Numbered from the stretch's first letter, positions 52,210 to 61,447 are shown. The stretch is DNA of 64,000 nt from UBA6115 sp040776985 (GCA_040776985.1 JAXGZL010000002.1:930001-994000), one strand, 5' to 3'. Program-made: numbers and translations. The notes: generated from the letters alone by a model not told the origin.

Positions 52210-53291
52210 GGCAGGTCCTCCTCCGCCAGCCTTTTCTGCAGGGCGGCCTGTTCCTTCCTGATGCGCCGGGCGCCCAGGGTCTGGTCAATCACCACTGCGA
52301 CAAAGCCCACGAGGATAAATAGATAATAAGTGATAAAGCGCCACACCAAAAGGGCTGCCAGCAGGGTGCCTTCCGGGAAGAAGGGATTGAAAAACACATA
52401 GAAGCCGCCCTCCTGGGCGCCGGAGGCGCCGGGCAGGGGCGTGAAGGAGGCGGTGATATACAGCAGCAGCTGGATGCTTAGGATTTTATAGTAGGGGCTG
52501 GCCATCAGGCCAAAGCCGCGGTAGACAAAATAAATCACGCTCATCAGCGCGGACACCTGCATCAGCCCCAGCCCCAGCAGGGACAGGAACTGCCAGGGCC
52601 TGGTGGTGAGGATTTCCACGCTGGCGTGGAAGTCATTCAGCGCCGCGTCCCAGCGGGAGGAGGTCTTGGCCACATCCCTGGTCAGTTTCAGCCGGTAGGC
52701 CAGGTTCACAAAAAAGATGATGACCGCCCGCACCAGGTTCCGGCTGATGGCAAGCAGGATAACCGCGGCCACCATCAGGGAGTTGAAGAAAAAGCCCAGC
52801 GCCACCAGCCACACGCCTTTTCCCAGAACCGAGTGGACAAAGCCCGGATGGATCAGCCAGAACACGCCCCCCATGGCCAGCAGCGCGCACTGCCAGCAGA
52901 AAAACTTCACCGCCAGGGCGGAGCTGGCCACCCCCGGGGGCACACCCCGTTTTTTCAGGGAAAAGACCTGCATGGGCTGGCCGCCGGTGGCTGCCGGGGT
53001 GATGTTGGAGTAAAAGATCCCGATCAGCCCCACCACTTCACAGGAGCCCAGGCTGACATCAACCTGCTGATAGCGGAAAAAAAGGAACAGGGAAATGCCC
53101 TCCAGCAGCACATGGACAGAAAAGCAGCCCAGCGCCCCCAGCAGCCAGCCCAAATGGACCGTCTGGAAGGCCTTGAACATCTCCCCCAGGTCCCCTGCCT
53201 GGCTGATCAGGTAGAGCATCAGCAGCAGCGAAGCCAAGATAATGGTGATGTTGATGGCCATTTTCTTTTGTGATGTGCTCAGCCGCTTCAT
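52206..53291 (-). CDS. Lysylphosphatidylglycerol synthase-type membrane (flippase-like) protein
   Basis: 361 residues, UPF0104/YbhN-like, with eight or more membrane helices. Family signs: GALGCFSVHVLLEGISLFLFFR, YSNITPAATGGQPMQVFSL, ASFTPLPGASGAQEGGFYVFF. It lacks the MprF synthase domain, so it may move lipids or a lipid-linked sugar. ATG 53291 follows AAAGGAAC. A minus-strand TATAAT-like box lies at 53336-53341, with a weak -35 further up. Confidence 0.88.
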   Translation of the reverse strand: MKRLSTSQKKMAINITIILASLLLMLYLISQAGDLGEMFKAFQTVHLGWLLGALGCFSVHVLLEGISLFLFFRYQQVDVSLGSCEVVGLIGIFYSNITPAATGGQPMQVFSLKKRGVPPGVASSALAVKFFCWQCALLAMGGVFWLIHPGFVHSVLGKGVWLVALGFFFNSLMVAAVILLAISRNLVRAVIIFFVNLAYRLKLTRDVAKTSSRWDAALNDFHASVEILTTRPWQFLSLLGLGLMQVSALMSVIYFVYRGFGLMASPYYKILSIQLLLYITASFTPLPGASGAQEGGFYVFFNPFFPEGTLLAALLVWRFITYYLFILVGFVAVVIDQTLGARRIRKEQAALQKRLAEEDLP

Positions 53292-53375
53292 AGTTCCTTT
53301 CAAAAAAGGCTCCTGCCTTTGTATAATGCCATGCAATTATACCATATCCCGCCGCTTACTGTCACCCGGGCTTGT

Positions 53376-53405
53376 TTGACAGCCCCGCCGCCTGAAGGCT
53401 ACAAT
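53376..53405 (+). promoter_or_regulatory. Promoter of the aspartokinase gene
   Basis: Perfect TTGACA (53376-53381), 18-base spacer, TACAAT (53400-53405), 34 bases before the start. Confidence 0.75.
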
Positions 53406-53438
53406 GTGCCTATTCAGTGCAATGGCGAGGTATGGAAG

Positions 53439-54746
53439 ATGATTGTGGCGAAGTTCGGCGGCTCCTCCCTGTGTGACGCGGCGCACTTTGAACAGGTGCG
53501 CGGCATCATCACCGCGGAAACGGCGCGGCGCTTTATCGTGGTGTCCGCCCCCGGCAAACGGGACGAGGGGGATATCAAAATCACCGACCTTTTGATCAGC
53601 TGCCATCACCTGGCCGCCAGGCACAAACCCATTGACCCTGTCTTTGTCCAGGTGAAGGAACGCTATCAGCAGATCGCTGAGGGGCTTTCCCTGCCCGGTT
53701 TTCTGGATGAGGACCTGGTGCGGATAAAGGCCGCCATTGAGCAGAACGCCTCCCTGGCCTATACCTTAAGCCGGGGGGAATACCTCTGCGCTAAGTTGAT
53801 GGCCAGGTTCCTTGACTGCCGGTTTGTGGACGCGGCGGATCTGCTGCGCTTCCACCGCTATGACAAACTGGATGAGGAGGCCACCACCCAGGCAGTGAGA
53901 GCCGCCCTGCTGGACTGCCCCTGCGCTGTGATCCCCGGCTTTTACGGGGCGGACCTGGAAGGGGACATCCACACCTTCTCCCGGGGCGGCAGCGACACCA
54001 GCGCCGCGCTGATCGCGGGGGCGCTGGACGCTGAGCTGCTGGAAATCTGGACGGACGTCACCGGATTTAGGGCCGCTGACCCCCGCATTGTGCCGGATGC
54101 CCAGTACATCGCCTCCCTCACCTACCGGGAGCTGCGGGAATTAAGCTATATGGGCGCCACCGTGCTGCATGAGGAAGCGGTGTTCCCGGTGCGCCGGGCA
54201 GGCATCCCCACCTCCATCCGCAACACCCATGACCCCCTCCACCCCGGCACGCTGATCACCTACCGCTCCCAGGCCAAAATCCCGGTGGTGACAGGCATCG
54301 CCGGGAAAAAGGGCTTCACCATCGTGGTGATGGAAAAAAACCGCATGAACGATGAGGTGGGCTTTGGCCGCAAGGTGCTGACCATCTTTGAAAAACACGG
54401 CATCAACTTTGAGCATCTGCCCACCGGCATTGACGCCCTGTGCGTGATGGTGGCCACCGAGGCCTTCGCCAAAAAGCGGGAGATCCTCCTGCAGGAGATT
54501 GAGGCCAAGGTGTCCCCGGACACCCTGCACACCGAGGACAACATCGCCCTGGTGGCCTGCGTGGGCGTGGGCATGTTCCAGCAGTTTGGCACCGCCGCCC
54601 GGCTGATCACCGCCGTTTCAGAGCAGGGCATCCGCATCCGCACCATGCTGCAGGCGCCCAGTGAACTGTCCATCATCCTGGGGGTGGACGAGGAGAAACT
54701 TGACCAGACCGTCCAGGCCATCTATGATGCCTTTATCAGAACCTGA
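53439..54746 (+). CDS. Aspartate kinase
   Basis: 435 residues. Kinase loop MIVAKFGGSSLCDAAHF, VVSAPGKRD, FSRGGSDTSAALIAGAL, EIWTDVTGFRAADPRIV, and two C-terminal ACT domains (about 300-435) that normally sense lysine or threonine. First step of the aspartate amino-acid family. The promoter lies inside the longer frame, which supports the start at 53439. Confidence 0.93.
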   Translation: MIVAKFGGSSLCDAAHFEQVRGIITAETARRFIVVSAPGKRDEGDIKITDLLISCHHLAARHKPIDPVFVQVKERYQQIAEGLSLPGFLDEDLVRIKAAIEQNASLAYTLSRGEYLCAKLMARFLDCRFVDAADLLRFHRYDKLDEEATTQAVRAALLDCPCAVIPGFYGADLEGDIHTFSRGGSDTSAALIAGALDAELLEIWTDVTGFRAADPRIVPDAQYIASLTYRELRELSYMGATVLHEEAVFPVRRAGIPTSIRNTHDPLHPGTLITYRSQAKIPVVTGIAGKKGFTIVVMEKNRMNDEVGFGRKVLTIFEKHGINFEHLPTGIDALCVMVATEAFAKKREILLQEIEAKVSPDTLHTEDNIALVACVGVGMFQQFGTAARLITAVSEQGIRIRTMLQAPSELSIILGVDEEKLDQTVQAIYDAFIRT

Positions 54747-54808
54747 TTGAATGCAAGAAACACGGCCCCGGCTGCGTTTGATAAGTGAATAGAAGGAGGG
54801 ATTCGTTT

Positions 54809-55537
54809 ATGAAAAAGCGCTTGTGCATTCTGTTGGTGCTGCTCCTGACCCTGTCCGTCCTGCCCCAGTCCTTCGCGGAGCCGCCGGGCACCCTGCCCTC
54901 AGACCGGTTGCGGAGCCTGGTCCATAATGCCCCCAACACCGGCATCATGCTGCCAGACCGCTTTGACCCCTGGCAGGACACCTATGTGCTGACCGTGGCC
55001 CACTGGGTATCCCGCATCACCTTTACCCCGATCGCCGCTGACCCCAGCGCCGTCATCACGGTGAACGGGCAGCCGGTGGCCAGCGGGCAGAAATCCCAGA
55101 TCATCAACATGACCAACAAGCCCCAGGCGGTGCAGATCCTGGTGTCCGCCTATTCCGGCGGCGTCCTCAGCGCCCAGACCGCCTACACCGTCTACCTTCA
55201 GCGCCGGCCCAGCGAGTACCGCACCCGCACCTCCGCCGGCTATATCACCGCGATTGAAATGAAGGACGGCGTGGCCGCCATCAGCGCTGACCTGGTCACC
55301 GTCAACTACCAGGGGAAGACCAACATCTCCAGCTTCTTCAACGATACCGTATACCTTTATAAATACAACACCCATCCCAACTGCCTGTTCTATTACGGCA
55401 CCAAGGAGAACCCCATCCGGGCCCGGGACGCCCAGGAGTTCGCCAACAACTACCTGTCCTCCGGCAACAACCTCTACTATCTGGTCTATATAGAAAATGA
55501 GATCGTGGCTGTCATGCCCTACGGCGCGGACTTTTAG
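54809..55537 (+). CDS. Secreted protein with cadherin-like beta-sandwich
   Basis: 242 residues. Signal peptide KKRLCILLVLLLTLSVLPQSFA. Residues about 45-130 look like a cadherin-like (PF12733-type) sandwich: DTYVLTVAHWVSRITFTPIAADPSAVITVNGQPV then YTVYLQRRPSEYRTRT. A 110-residue C-terminal domain of unknown type follows. No anchor is seen. AGAAGGAGGG lies before ATG 54809. Confidence 0.75.
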   Translation: MKKRLCILLVLLLTLSVLPQSFAEPPGTLPSDRLRSLVHNAPNTGIMLPDRFDPWQDTYVLTVAHWVSRITFTPIAADPSAVITVNGQPVASGQKSQIINMTNKPQAVQILVSAYSGGVLSAQTAYTVYLQRRPSEYRTRTSAGYITAIEMKDGVAAISADLVTVNYQGKTNISSFFNDTVYLYKYNTHPNCLFYYGTKENPIRARDAQEFANNYLSSGNNLYYLVYIENEIVAVMPYGADF

Positions 55538-55551
55538 CAGGCGAATATTGA

Positions 55552-55577
55552 GGGGGAGCCGTTCGGCTCCCCCTTTC
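55552..55577 (+). terminator. Terminator after the cadherin-like protein gene
   Basis: Stem GGGGGAGCC/GGCTCCCCC with loop GTTC, then TTTCTT. It abuts the end of the convergent amidohydrolase gene. Confidence 0.8.
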
Positions 55578-56768
55578 TTATTTACTGATCAGCCTTTGGG
55601 CATTGTCATTCAGCAACAGTTTTGCATACAGACAGGCGTCTGCCTCCCGCATCAGGCCCTGGGCCACCCGCTCAGGCAGCACTCTGCCAAGCACATGGAA
55701 AAACGCCAGGCGGGCGGCATAGCTCTCCTCCCCCGTCCAGGCGTCACAGCCCCAGATGACCTGGTCCCGGTTGCACACATCCATCAGCTGATGCAGCAGC
55801 TGCTCCGCGGCTGTGGTTGAAATCATCGGCAGCCAGCACAGATCCGCCCAGACATTGGGGAAAACATGGCAAAGCCCCGGGATATCATCAGTCCAGGGAT
55901 AGCTGCCATGCATCAGGATAAAGCGCGTCCCGGGGAAGCGGGCGATCAGCGGTGCCAGCTGCATGGCATTGCTTTTTGTCATCAGGCCAAGGCCGGTATG
56001 CACCTGCAGGGGGATGTTCAGCTGAGCGGCTGTCTCACACAGGGTGTCCATCACATGGTTCTGGAAGGCCAGGACATCCGCCTGCTCCGGGTTCTCCTGC
56101 ATGGCCTTTTGGGCCTGAGCCGGGTCCCCCGGGGCAAAGTCCAGCCCTCTGTCATAGGCCAGGGCGCACTTGAAGGCCACGCAGCCCGACGCCTTCTTTG
56201 TTGCCAGCAGATCCTGGATAAACCGGGTGTATTCATGGATGTCGCTGATCTGCTGGTTTTTCAGAACCTGGATGTTGTTGCCGTTGTGGTCCCTGGCGGT
56301 CTGATTGTATCCATAGAACAGGCTGTTCACCCGGTACACCGGGCGGAACAATTCCGGATGCCCGTTGTCCGATCCCGGATGCCAGTAGGCATCCAGGAAA
56401 GCGGCCTTGAAGCCGCAGCGCTCCCGCAGCAGGCGCAGATGCCAGTCCTTTTCCTGGTGGGCCTTTATGATCGCCTGGTCATAGGCCTGCCAGCTGTCCA
56501 GTGTCAGCGGCTGCTCCAGGCCGTACAGGGCCATCAAGGCCTTTTCCAGCCAGGTGAAATAGCTGCGGCCGCCAACGGATGACAGCCAGGCGGCAATGCC
56601 CGCCGGGTCATTCCCCTCCGGCACCGCGTGCCCGCACCAGGCCACATAGCTGTTCTCAAGCAGGTTTTTCAGGTTCAGCCCTTGATGGGCCTCGTCCGGC
56701 AGGTGATGGCTGTGGGAGCTGGTGATCGCCTGCTCCGAAAGCCAGGCAACAAAGGTCGACTTATCCAT
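55578..56768 (-). CDS. Amidohydrolase-family metal-dependent hydrolase
   Basis: 396 residues, TIM-barrel amidohydrolase (amidohydrolase 2 / uronate-isomerase-like). Candidate metal ligands: TSSHSHHLPDE near the start, LQVHTGLGLM, FILMHGSYPW and VIWGCDAWTGEE (final Asp). The substrate is unknown. It starts 4 bases after the pyrophosphatase stop codon and is probably co-transcribed with it. Confidence 0.82.
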   Translation of the reverse strand: MDKSTFVAWLSEQAITSSHSHHLPDEAHQGLNLKNLLENSYVAWCGHAVPEGNDPAGIAAWLSSVGGRSYFTWLEKALMALYGLEQPLTLDSWQAYDQAIIKAHQEKDWHLRLLRERCGFKAAFLDAYWHPGSDNGHPELFRPVYRVNSLFYGYNQTARDHNGNNIQVLKNQQISDIHEYTRFIQDLLATKKASGCVAFKCALAYDRGLDFAPGDPAQAQKAMQENPEQADVLAFQNHVMDTLCETAAQLNIPLQVHTGLGLMTKSNAMQLAPLIARFPGTRFILMHGSYPWTDDIPGLCHVFPNVWADLCWLPMISTTAAEQLLHQLMDVCNRDQVIWGCDAWTGEESYAARLAFFHVLGRVLPERVAQGLMREADACLYAKLLLNDNAQRLISK

Positions 56769-56772
56769 CTCT

Positions 56773-58392
56773 TTAGCCCCAGATCAGGGAGATCATGGGC
56801 ACCACCTGCTTTTTGCGGCTCATCACCTTGGGCAGGAAGAAGCGGCTGTCCTTGCCCATGGCGTTGAAAGCCTGCTCCACCATGGCCTCATTGCCCACAT
56901 AGAGAAGCTCTGTCCCGCCGCGCAGCACGTCGGTCACCATCAGCAGGACCATCTCATATTCCTTTTCCTTCTTCATGTTCTGCATCAGGGCCAGGAAATC
57001 CGCCTGGCGCTCCTCCAGCAGTTCCTCTGAATTGATGCAGGTGATCTGGGAGATGCCCACCAGGTGATCCGCGATGTGGAACTCCTTATAGTCCCCGAAG
57101 AACAGCTCCTTGGTGCTTTTGTTCTTCAGGTTGGTGGAGCTGAAGAGCAGTTCCCCCAACTCCGGAATCCCGATGCGGCCGATGCGGGCCATGGTCTCCG
57201 CCATGATCCGGTCCTTTTCCGTGCAGGTGGGGGATTTGAGCATCACGGTGTCCGACAGAATGGCCGCCGCCATCAGCCCCGCCAGCTTGCGGGAGGGGGT
57301 GATGCCCCGCTCCTGGAACATCCCGGCGATGATGGAGGTGGTGGCGCCCACCGGCTCGTTGCGCACCAGGATGGGCGAGGCGGTCTGCACATCCGCCAGG
57401 CGGTGGTGGTCAATGATCTCCAGGATTTCCGCCTGGTCCAGCCCGGGAACGGACTGGGCCACCTCGTTGTGGTCCACCAGCACCACCTTCTTGCGCCGGG
57501 GCCTGATCAACTGATAGCGGGTGAGAACCCCCACCACCTTGTCCTCCTCGTTCACCACCGGGTAGGCGTTGAAGCGGTGCTGCAGCATGATCTCCTTCAC
57601 ATCGTCCAGGTAGTCATCCAGGTGAAAGCTGACCAGCTTGTCCCGCCGGCACAGCCTGCCGACAGGCACCGCGTGCATGATGCTGCGCACCGCCCGGTAG
57701 GCGTCAAAGGGGGTGCTGATCACCAGCGTCCCCTTCACCTGGGGCAGCAGCTCCTCCGGAAACTTGGCGGCGCTGATCACCAGCACCCGCACCTGATGCT
57801 CCAGGGCGTATTCGATCACCTCCGGCTGGTCGCCGCAGATGACGATGCTGTCCTGGTGCAGCACGGTTTTGTGCAGGTTGATGTGGGGCAGCATCACCAC
57901 CAGTTCCCCGGAGATGGTGTCCATGTTGGCCTGGGTGCCGGGGCAAATGGCCCCTTCCAATACGCCGATGAGGTTAAACAGCGGGATGTCCTCCACCGCC
58001 GGGCGCTTGATGGTCTGGATGTCATAGTCGAAGATGTCCGTGTGGGAGAGGATGCCGTACAGCTCCCCCTCCTCGGTGATTATGGGCAGGCTGCCGATCT
58101 CCCGGCTTTCCTGGAAGATGGTCCAGGCATGGGCCAGGGCCGCGGCGGAGCCGATGGAGGGCGGGGTGTCAAAGTTCAGGTCCCTGACCTGGGTTCTCAC
58201 GTTGAGGATTTGCGCCGGCGCCTCAAAGCCAAAGCGATCCAGCAGCAGCGCCGTCTCGTCGCTCACCGGGCCCAGGCGCGCCGCCTGATACTGCCGGTCC
58301 CCCAGCTGGTTTCTGAGATAGGCGTAGGCAAGCGCTGAAACGATGGAGTCCGTATCCGGGTTCCGGTGCCCTACCACATGAATTGTCTGCAT
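56773..58392 (-). CDS. CBS/DRTGG-domain manganese-dependent inorganic pyrophosphatase
   Basis: 539 residues. DHH-type family II pyrophosphatase split by a regulatory insert: HVVGHRNPDTDSIVSALAY at the N-terminus, CBS1 (residues about 70-120), a DRTGG domain (about 130-240), CBS2 (about 245-300), then VLVDHNEVAQSVPG, IIDHHRLADVQ and the DHHA2 domain. CBS-type enzymes are switched by AMP, ADP or diadenosine nucleotides. ATG 58392 lies 47 bases after a consensus promoter. Confidence 0.94.
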   Translation of the reverse strand: MQTIHVVGHRNPDTDSIVSALAYAYLRNQLGDRQYQAARLGPVSDETALLLDRFGFEAPAQILNVRTQVRDLNFDTPPSIGSAAALAHAWTIFQESREIGSLPIITEEGELYGILSHTDIFDYDIQTIKRPAVEDIPLFNLIGVLEGAICPGTQANMDTISGELVVMLPHINLHKTVLHQDSIVICGDQPEVIEYALEHQVRVLVISAAKFPEELLPQVKGTLVISTPFDAYRAVRSIMHAVPVGRLCRRDKLVSFHLDDYLDDVKEIMLQHRFNAYPVVNEEDKVVGVLTRYQLIRPRRKKVVLVDHNEVAQSVPGLDQAEILEIIDHHRLADVQTASPILVRNEPVGATTSIIAGMFQERGITPSRKLAGLMAAAILSDTVMLKSPTCTEKDRIMAETMARIGRIGIPELGELLFSSTNLKNKSTKELFFGDYKEFHIADHLVGISQITCINSEELLEERQADFLALMQNMKKEKEYEMVLLMVTDVLRGGTELLYVGNEAMVEQAFNAMGKDSRFFLPKVMSRKKQVVPMISLIWG

Positions 58393-58416
58393 GATCCATC
58401 CTTCTGCCCTGAGGCT

Positions 58417-58446
58417 TTGCGTATTGTCTCCCCTTGGCATTATAAT
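58417..58446 (+). promoter_or_regulatory. Promoter of the kinase-like gene
   Basis: TTGCGT (58417-58422), 18-base spacer, TATAAT (58441-58446). Its -10 overlaps the -10 of the divergent pyrophosphatase promoter. Confidence 0.6.
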
Positions 58447-58467
58447 AAGGGCAGCAAGTGTTGGCAA
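58439..58467 (-). promoter_or_regulatory. Promoter of the pyrophosphatase-amidohydrolase operon
   Basis: Minus strand: TTGCCA (58462-58467), 17-base spacer, perfect TATAAT (58439-58444). Overlaps the divergent plus-strand promoter by four -10 bases. Confidence 0.75.
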
Positions 58468-58504
58468 GGCAGGATGCCTTCCCTGTGTAAAGGAGGGGTA
58501 AAAG

Positions 58505-59350
58505 ATGGTCTATTATCTTGACGGCCTGCCCGTCCAGCTCAAAGCCCCCCACGACCTGTCCTGGACAGGGCGCTATGGCCGGGTGTTCTGCGTGTTTGAC
58601 CAGTTGATTTCAGGAAACCTGTGCCTGGGGGTGGAGGCGGAGGGCAAACGCTATTCCATCAAGTATGCCGGCGCCGCCACCCTGGGCTATGCCGGGGACC
58701 CCGCCCTGGCGGTGATGCGGCTCAGAGGCGCAGACGCGGTTTACCATCAGCTTTCCCACCGCTGCCTGACCCGGCGCCTGGACGGCTTTGAAACCCGGAC
58801 CGGCTTTGGCCTGGTGTTTGACTGGTTTCCCGGTTTTGCGCTGGCCCCGCTGGAACTGCACATGCGGCGCCTGCGCGGGCTTCCTCTGGCCAGCCGCTAT
58901 GCCCTGTTTGACGGCCTGGCGGAGTTTATCGCCCTGGCCTCAAAAAAGGACTATGTCACCGCCGGCATCCGGGACCAGAACATCCTGATTGACTTTGAGC
59001 GGGAACGGGCGCTGTTCTGCTCGGTGGACCATTTCATCCCCCTGCCCGCCATCAACACCCGGGGGCGACTGCCCGGCTCCCCCTGGTTCCTGGCGCCGGA
59101 GGCCTATCAAAGAGGGGCCCCGCTCAGCGAGACCACCAATGTCTATCAGCTGGGCATGCTGGCCCACAGCTTCTTTGGCGACAGGCAGCACCCGCACATC
59201 AAGGGCTGGGAAAGCACCCAGGGGCTGTTCGAGGTGGCGGACAAGGCCTGTCAGCCGGATCCTGAAAAGCGCTATCAGGAGGCGGCCCAGTTCCTGGCCG
59301 CCTGGCGCCAGGACGTGATGGCCATTCCCAGCCGCTACTTTATGGGCTGA
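58505..59350 (+). CDS. Divergent serine/threonine-kinase-like protein
   Basis: 281 residues. A eukaryotic-type kinase fold is suggested: a glycine-loop-like GRYGRVFCVFDQL, the ATP lysine in RYSIKYAGAAT, the catalytic loop as AGIRDQNILIDF (Ile in place of the His of HRD), a metal Asp in LFCSVDHFIPLP (no DFG glycine), and an activation-segment PE as WFLAPEAYQRG. The helical lobe follows with TTNVYQLGMLAHSFFGD. No membrane helix. The altered HRD and DFG motifs leave its activity open. The 3' end overlaps convergent recF by 11 bases. Confidence 0.75.
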   Translation: MVYYLDGLPVQLKAPHDLSWTGRYGRVFCVFDQLISGNLCLGVEAEGKRYSIKYAGAATLGYAGDPALAVMRLRGADAVYHQLSHRCLTRRLDGFETRTGFGLVFDWFPGFALAPLELHMRRLRGLPLASRYALFDGLAEFIALASKKDYVTAGIRDQNILIDFERERALFCSVDHFIPLPAINTRGRLPGSPWFLAPEAYQRGAPLSETTNVYQLGMLAHSFFGDRQHPHIKGWESTQGLFEVADKACQPDPEKRYQEAAQFLAAWRQDVMAIPSRYFMG

Positions 59351-60440
59351 GCACCTGCCCGTCCTTCACCTGAAGGATGCAGTCCGGCTTGATCCCCCCC
59401 AGGGTGGCCATATCGGTGGTGGTGAGCAGGGTCTGAAGATTTCCCAGCCTGCCCAGCAGCCTTGCCCTGCGCCCCTCATCCAGTTCGCTCAAAACATCAT
59501 CCAGCAGCAATACCGGCGCGTCCTTATGCGCCTGGGTCAGGATGTTGATCTCCGCCAGGCGCATGGCCAGCACCGCTGTGCGCATCTGCCCCTGGGAGGC
59601 GAAGCCCCGCATCTCCTGCCCGGACAGCATCAGCTGCAGGTCGTCCCGGTGGGGGCCGCTGCCCGTGGCAAGACGCCTGATGTCGTCCTCCCTGGAGGCA
59701 TGCAGCTGCTTTAGCAGCATCTCCCCCGGGTCCAGATCCCCTGAGAGGCTGCTTTGATAGCGCAGCACAAAAACCTCCGGCTCCCGGCCGGAGATGAAGG
59801 TGTAGTGGTCCCGGGCCAGGTCGCTCAAGGTCATCGCCGCTTCCCGGCGCATGCGCACCATGGGGGCCGCGGCCTTGGCCAGCTGCTCGTCCCATACGTC
59901 CAGCTGCTGGGCGCTGCCCCGCCCCCTGGCCAGTTGTTTTAAAAGCGCGTTGCGCTGCTTCAGCGCCGCGTGATAGGTCTGGATGGCGTAAAAATAGGCC
60001 GGCTGGCACTGGGAGAGCAGCATGTCCAGAAAGCTGCGCCGCACCTGGGGCGCGCCCTTCACAATCGCCATGTCCTCGGGGGAGAACATCACGCAGGTCA
60101 TGTGCCCCATCAACTCCCCTATCCGGGAAACGGTCTTGCCGTTGACATAGATGGTCTTGCGCTGGTTGGGCTGGGCAAAAAGCCGGACCCCCACCTCGTC
60201 CCGGGTCAGTCGGCGATCCACCCTGGCATACACCGCGCTGGTTTTTTGCCCCAGGCGGATCATGTCCCGGTCAAAGGAGGTGCGGTGGCTTTTCCCCAGG
60301 CAGCACAGGTGGATGGCTTCCAGCAGGTTGGTTTTGCCGGCGCCATTTTCCCCTACGAAAACCGTCACCCCCTCCGGCGGCATGATGGTCACTTGGGGGT
60401 AACTCCTGAAGTCATGAAGGCGCAATTGTTGAAGCCGCAC
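59340..60440 (-). CDS. recF: DNA replication and repair protein RecF
   Basis: 366 residues, SMC-like ATPase. Walker A VGENGAGKTNLLEAIH, signature region GFASQGQMRTAVLAMRLAE, Walker B APVLLLDDVLSELD. It loads RecA at gaps. The GTG start at 60440 uses the last base of the rlmH stop. recF next to rlmH and a DnaA-box cluster, without dnaA or dnaN, is a rearranged version of the usual origin neighbourhood. Confidence 0.96.
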   Translation of the reverse strand: MRLQQLRLHDFRSYPQVTIMPPEGVTVFVGENGAGKTNLLEAIHLCCLGKSHRTSFDRDMIRLGQKTSAVYARVDRRLTRDEVGVRLFAQPNQRKTIYVNGKTVSRIGELMGHMTCVMFSPEDMAIVKGAPQVRRSFLDMLLSQCQPAYFYAIQTYHAALKQRNALLKQLARGRGSAQQLDVWDEQLAKAAAPMVRMRREAAMTLSDLARDHYTFISGREPEVFVLRYQSSLSGDLDPGEMLLKQLHASREDDIRRLATGSGPHRDDLQLMLSGQEMRGFASQGQMRTAVLAMRLAEINILTQAHKDAPVLLLDDVLSELDEGRRARLLGRLGNLQTLLTTTDMATLGGIKPDCILQVKDGQVLSP

Positions 60441-60913
60441 TATTTGTGATACCTTTCATTGGCCAGGATTTTGCAGGCGCGGTAGAGCTGTTCCAGCAGC
60501 AGCACCCGGGCTATCTGATGGGGAAAGGTGAGGGTGGAAAGGGACAGTTTCTCATCCGCCCGCCCCAGCACCTCGTCGGAAAGGCCCAGGGAGCCGCCAA
60601 TCACAAAAACCGTGTCAGCAGGCGCCTCATGCCAGCGTTTGTAGCGCTGGCTGAATTGCTCGCTCGTTTCCCGGGGGCCCTCAATGCACAGGGCCACCAC
60701 CCGGTCCCGGGGGCGGATGTGTTTTAAGATTTTCTCCCCCTCTGTCCTTTTCACCCTGTCTTCAAGCGCGGGGCTTGACTTGTCCGGTTCCTTTTCATCG
60801 GGCACCTCGATGAACTCAAGCTGCGCAAAGCGCGTCAGGCGCTTGGCATACTCCGCCGCCGCCTGGCTCAGGTAGGTTTCCCTCAGCTTTCCCACCGCGA
60901 TGACGCGTATCAC
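60440..60913 (-). CDS. rlmH: 23S rRNA pseudouridine-1915 N3-methyltransferase RlmH
   Basis: 157 residues, SPOUT fold of normal length. Opening IRVIAVGKLRETYL, SAM knot VFVIGGSLGLSDEVLGRA and LTFPHQIARVLLLEQLYRACKI. The start is GTG at 60913, preceded by GGGAGGGG; the longer frame lacks a ribosome site. Confidence 0.94.
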   Translation of the reverse strand: MIRVIAVGKLRETYLSQAAAEYAKRLTRFAQLEFIEVPDEKEPDKSSPALEDRVKRTEGEKILKHIRPRDRVVALCIEGPRETSEQFSQRYKRWHEAPADTVFVIGGSLGLSDEVLGRADEKLSLSTLTFPHQIARVLLLEQLYRACKILANERYHK

Positions 60914-60952
60914 CTGTCCCCTCCCGATATCCCGATGGGCAGAGTATACCAA

Positions 60953-61440
60953 ATCCCCCCCCCGCCTTCAATCTGACCATGTCCCTCAAACCAGTACAAT
61001 ATCATTGTATACACTTGGTTTTCCCACCTTGCATGCCGGAATGAATATCCACATGGTAGCCTATTCGCATTTCTATTCAGCCTTGCATTTTATTCCCCAT
61101 TTCGCGCATATTCTTTCATCTTAATTATCCGTTCATCCAATCTTCCCGTGCTTTCCGGGCATGGATATACAAAGCGCTTCAATGAAAGCCAAACATGCAT
61201 TCTATCCACATTGTCCACAGGGTTATCCACAAAAAATCAGGAAAAAGCCTTGATTTGACGGGGCTTTCGCCTCCAATTGTCAAATTTATGTCAATGCATA
61301 GGCACTTATCCACAGGCACCGCCCACAGTTTATCCCGCGCCTGTCCACAGGAACAGACATTCTGCCCCGACCCTGAAAGTGATAGTTTTGTAATAAATTT
61401 CATTTTCCGGGACAGTTCCATCCCGTCGTTTCATAGGCAG
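60953..61440. other. Candidate replication origin: DnaA-box cluster
   Basis: A gene-free, AT-richer stretch with six DnaA-box-like 9-mers in one orientation. Two are perfect TTATCCACA (61223-61231 and 61306-61314). Three have one mismatch (ATATCCACA 61045-61053, CTATCCACA 61202-61210, TTGTCCACA 61211-61219) and one has two (CTGTCCACA 61341-61349). A T-rich section at about 61060-61140 could be the unwinding element. recF and rlmH are next door. Against this, dnaA and dnaN are not within the 2.5 kb seen to the right. No coding sequence is credible here; the frame at 61195-62136 is antisense to the ATPase. Confidence 0.55.
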
Positions 61441-61447
61441 CCGCACA

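Noticed and set aside
57064..58338. A 424-codon open frame antisense to the pyrophosphatase
   Set aside because: Shadow of a recognised enzyme; His/Gln/Val/Gly-rich translation without motif.
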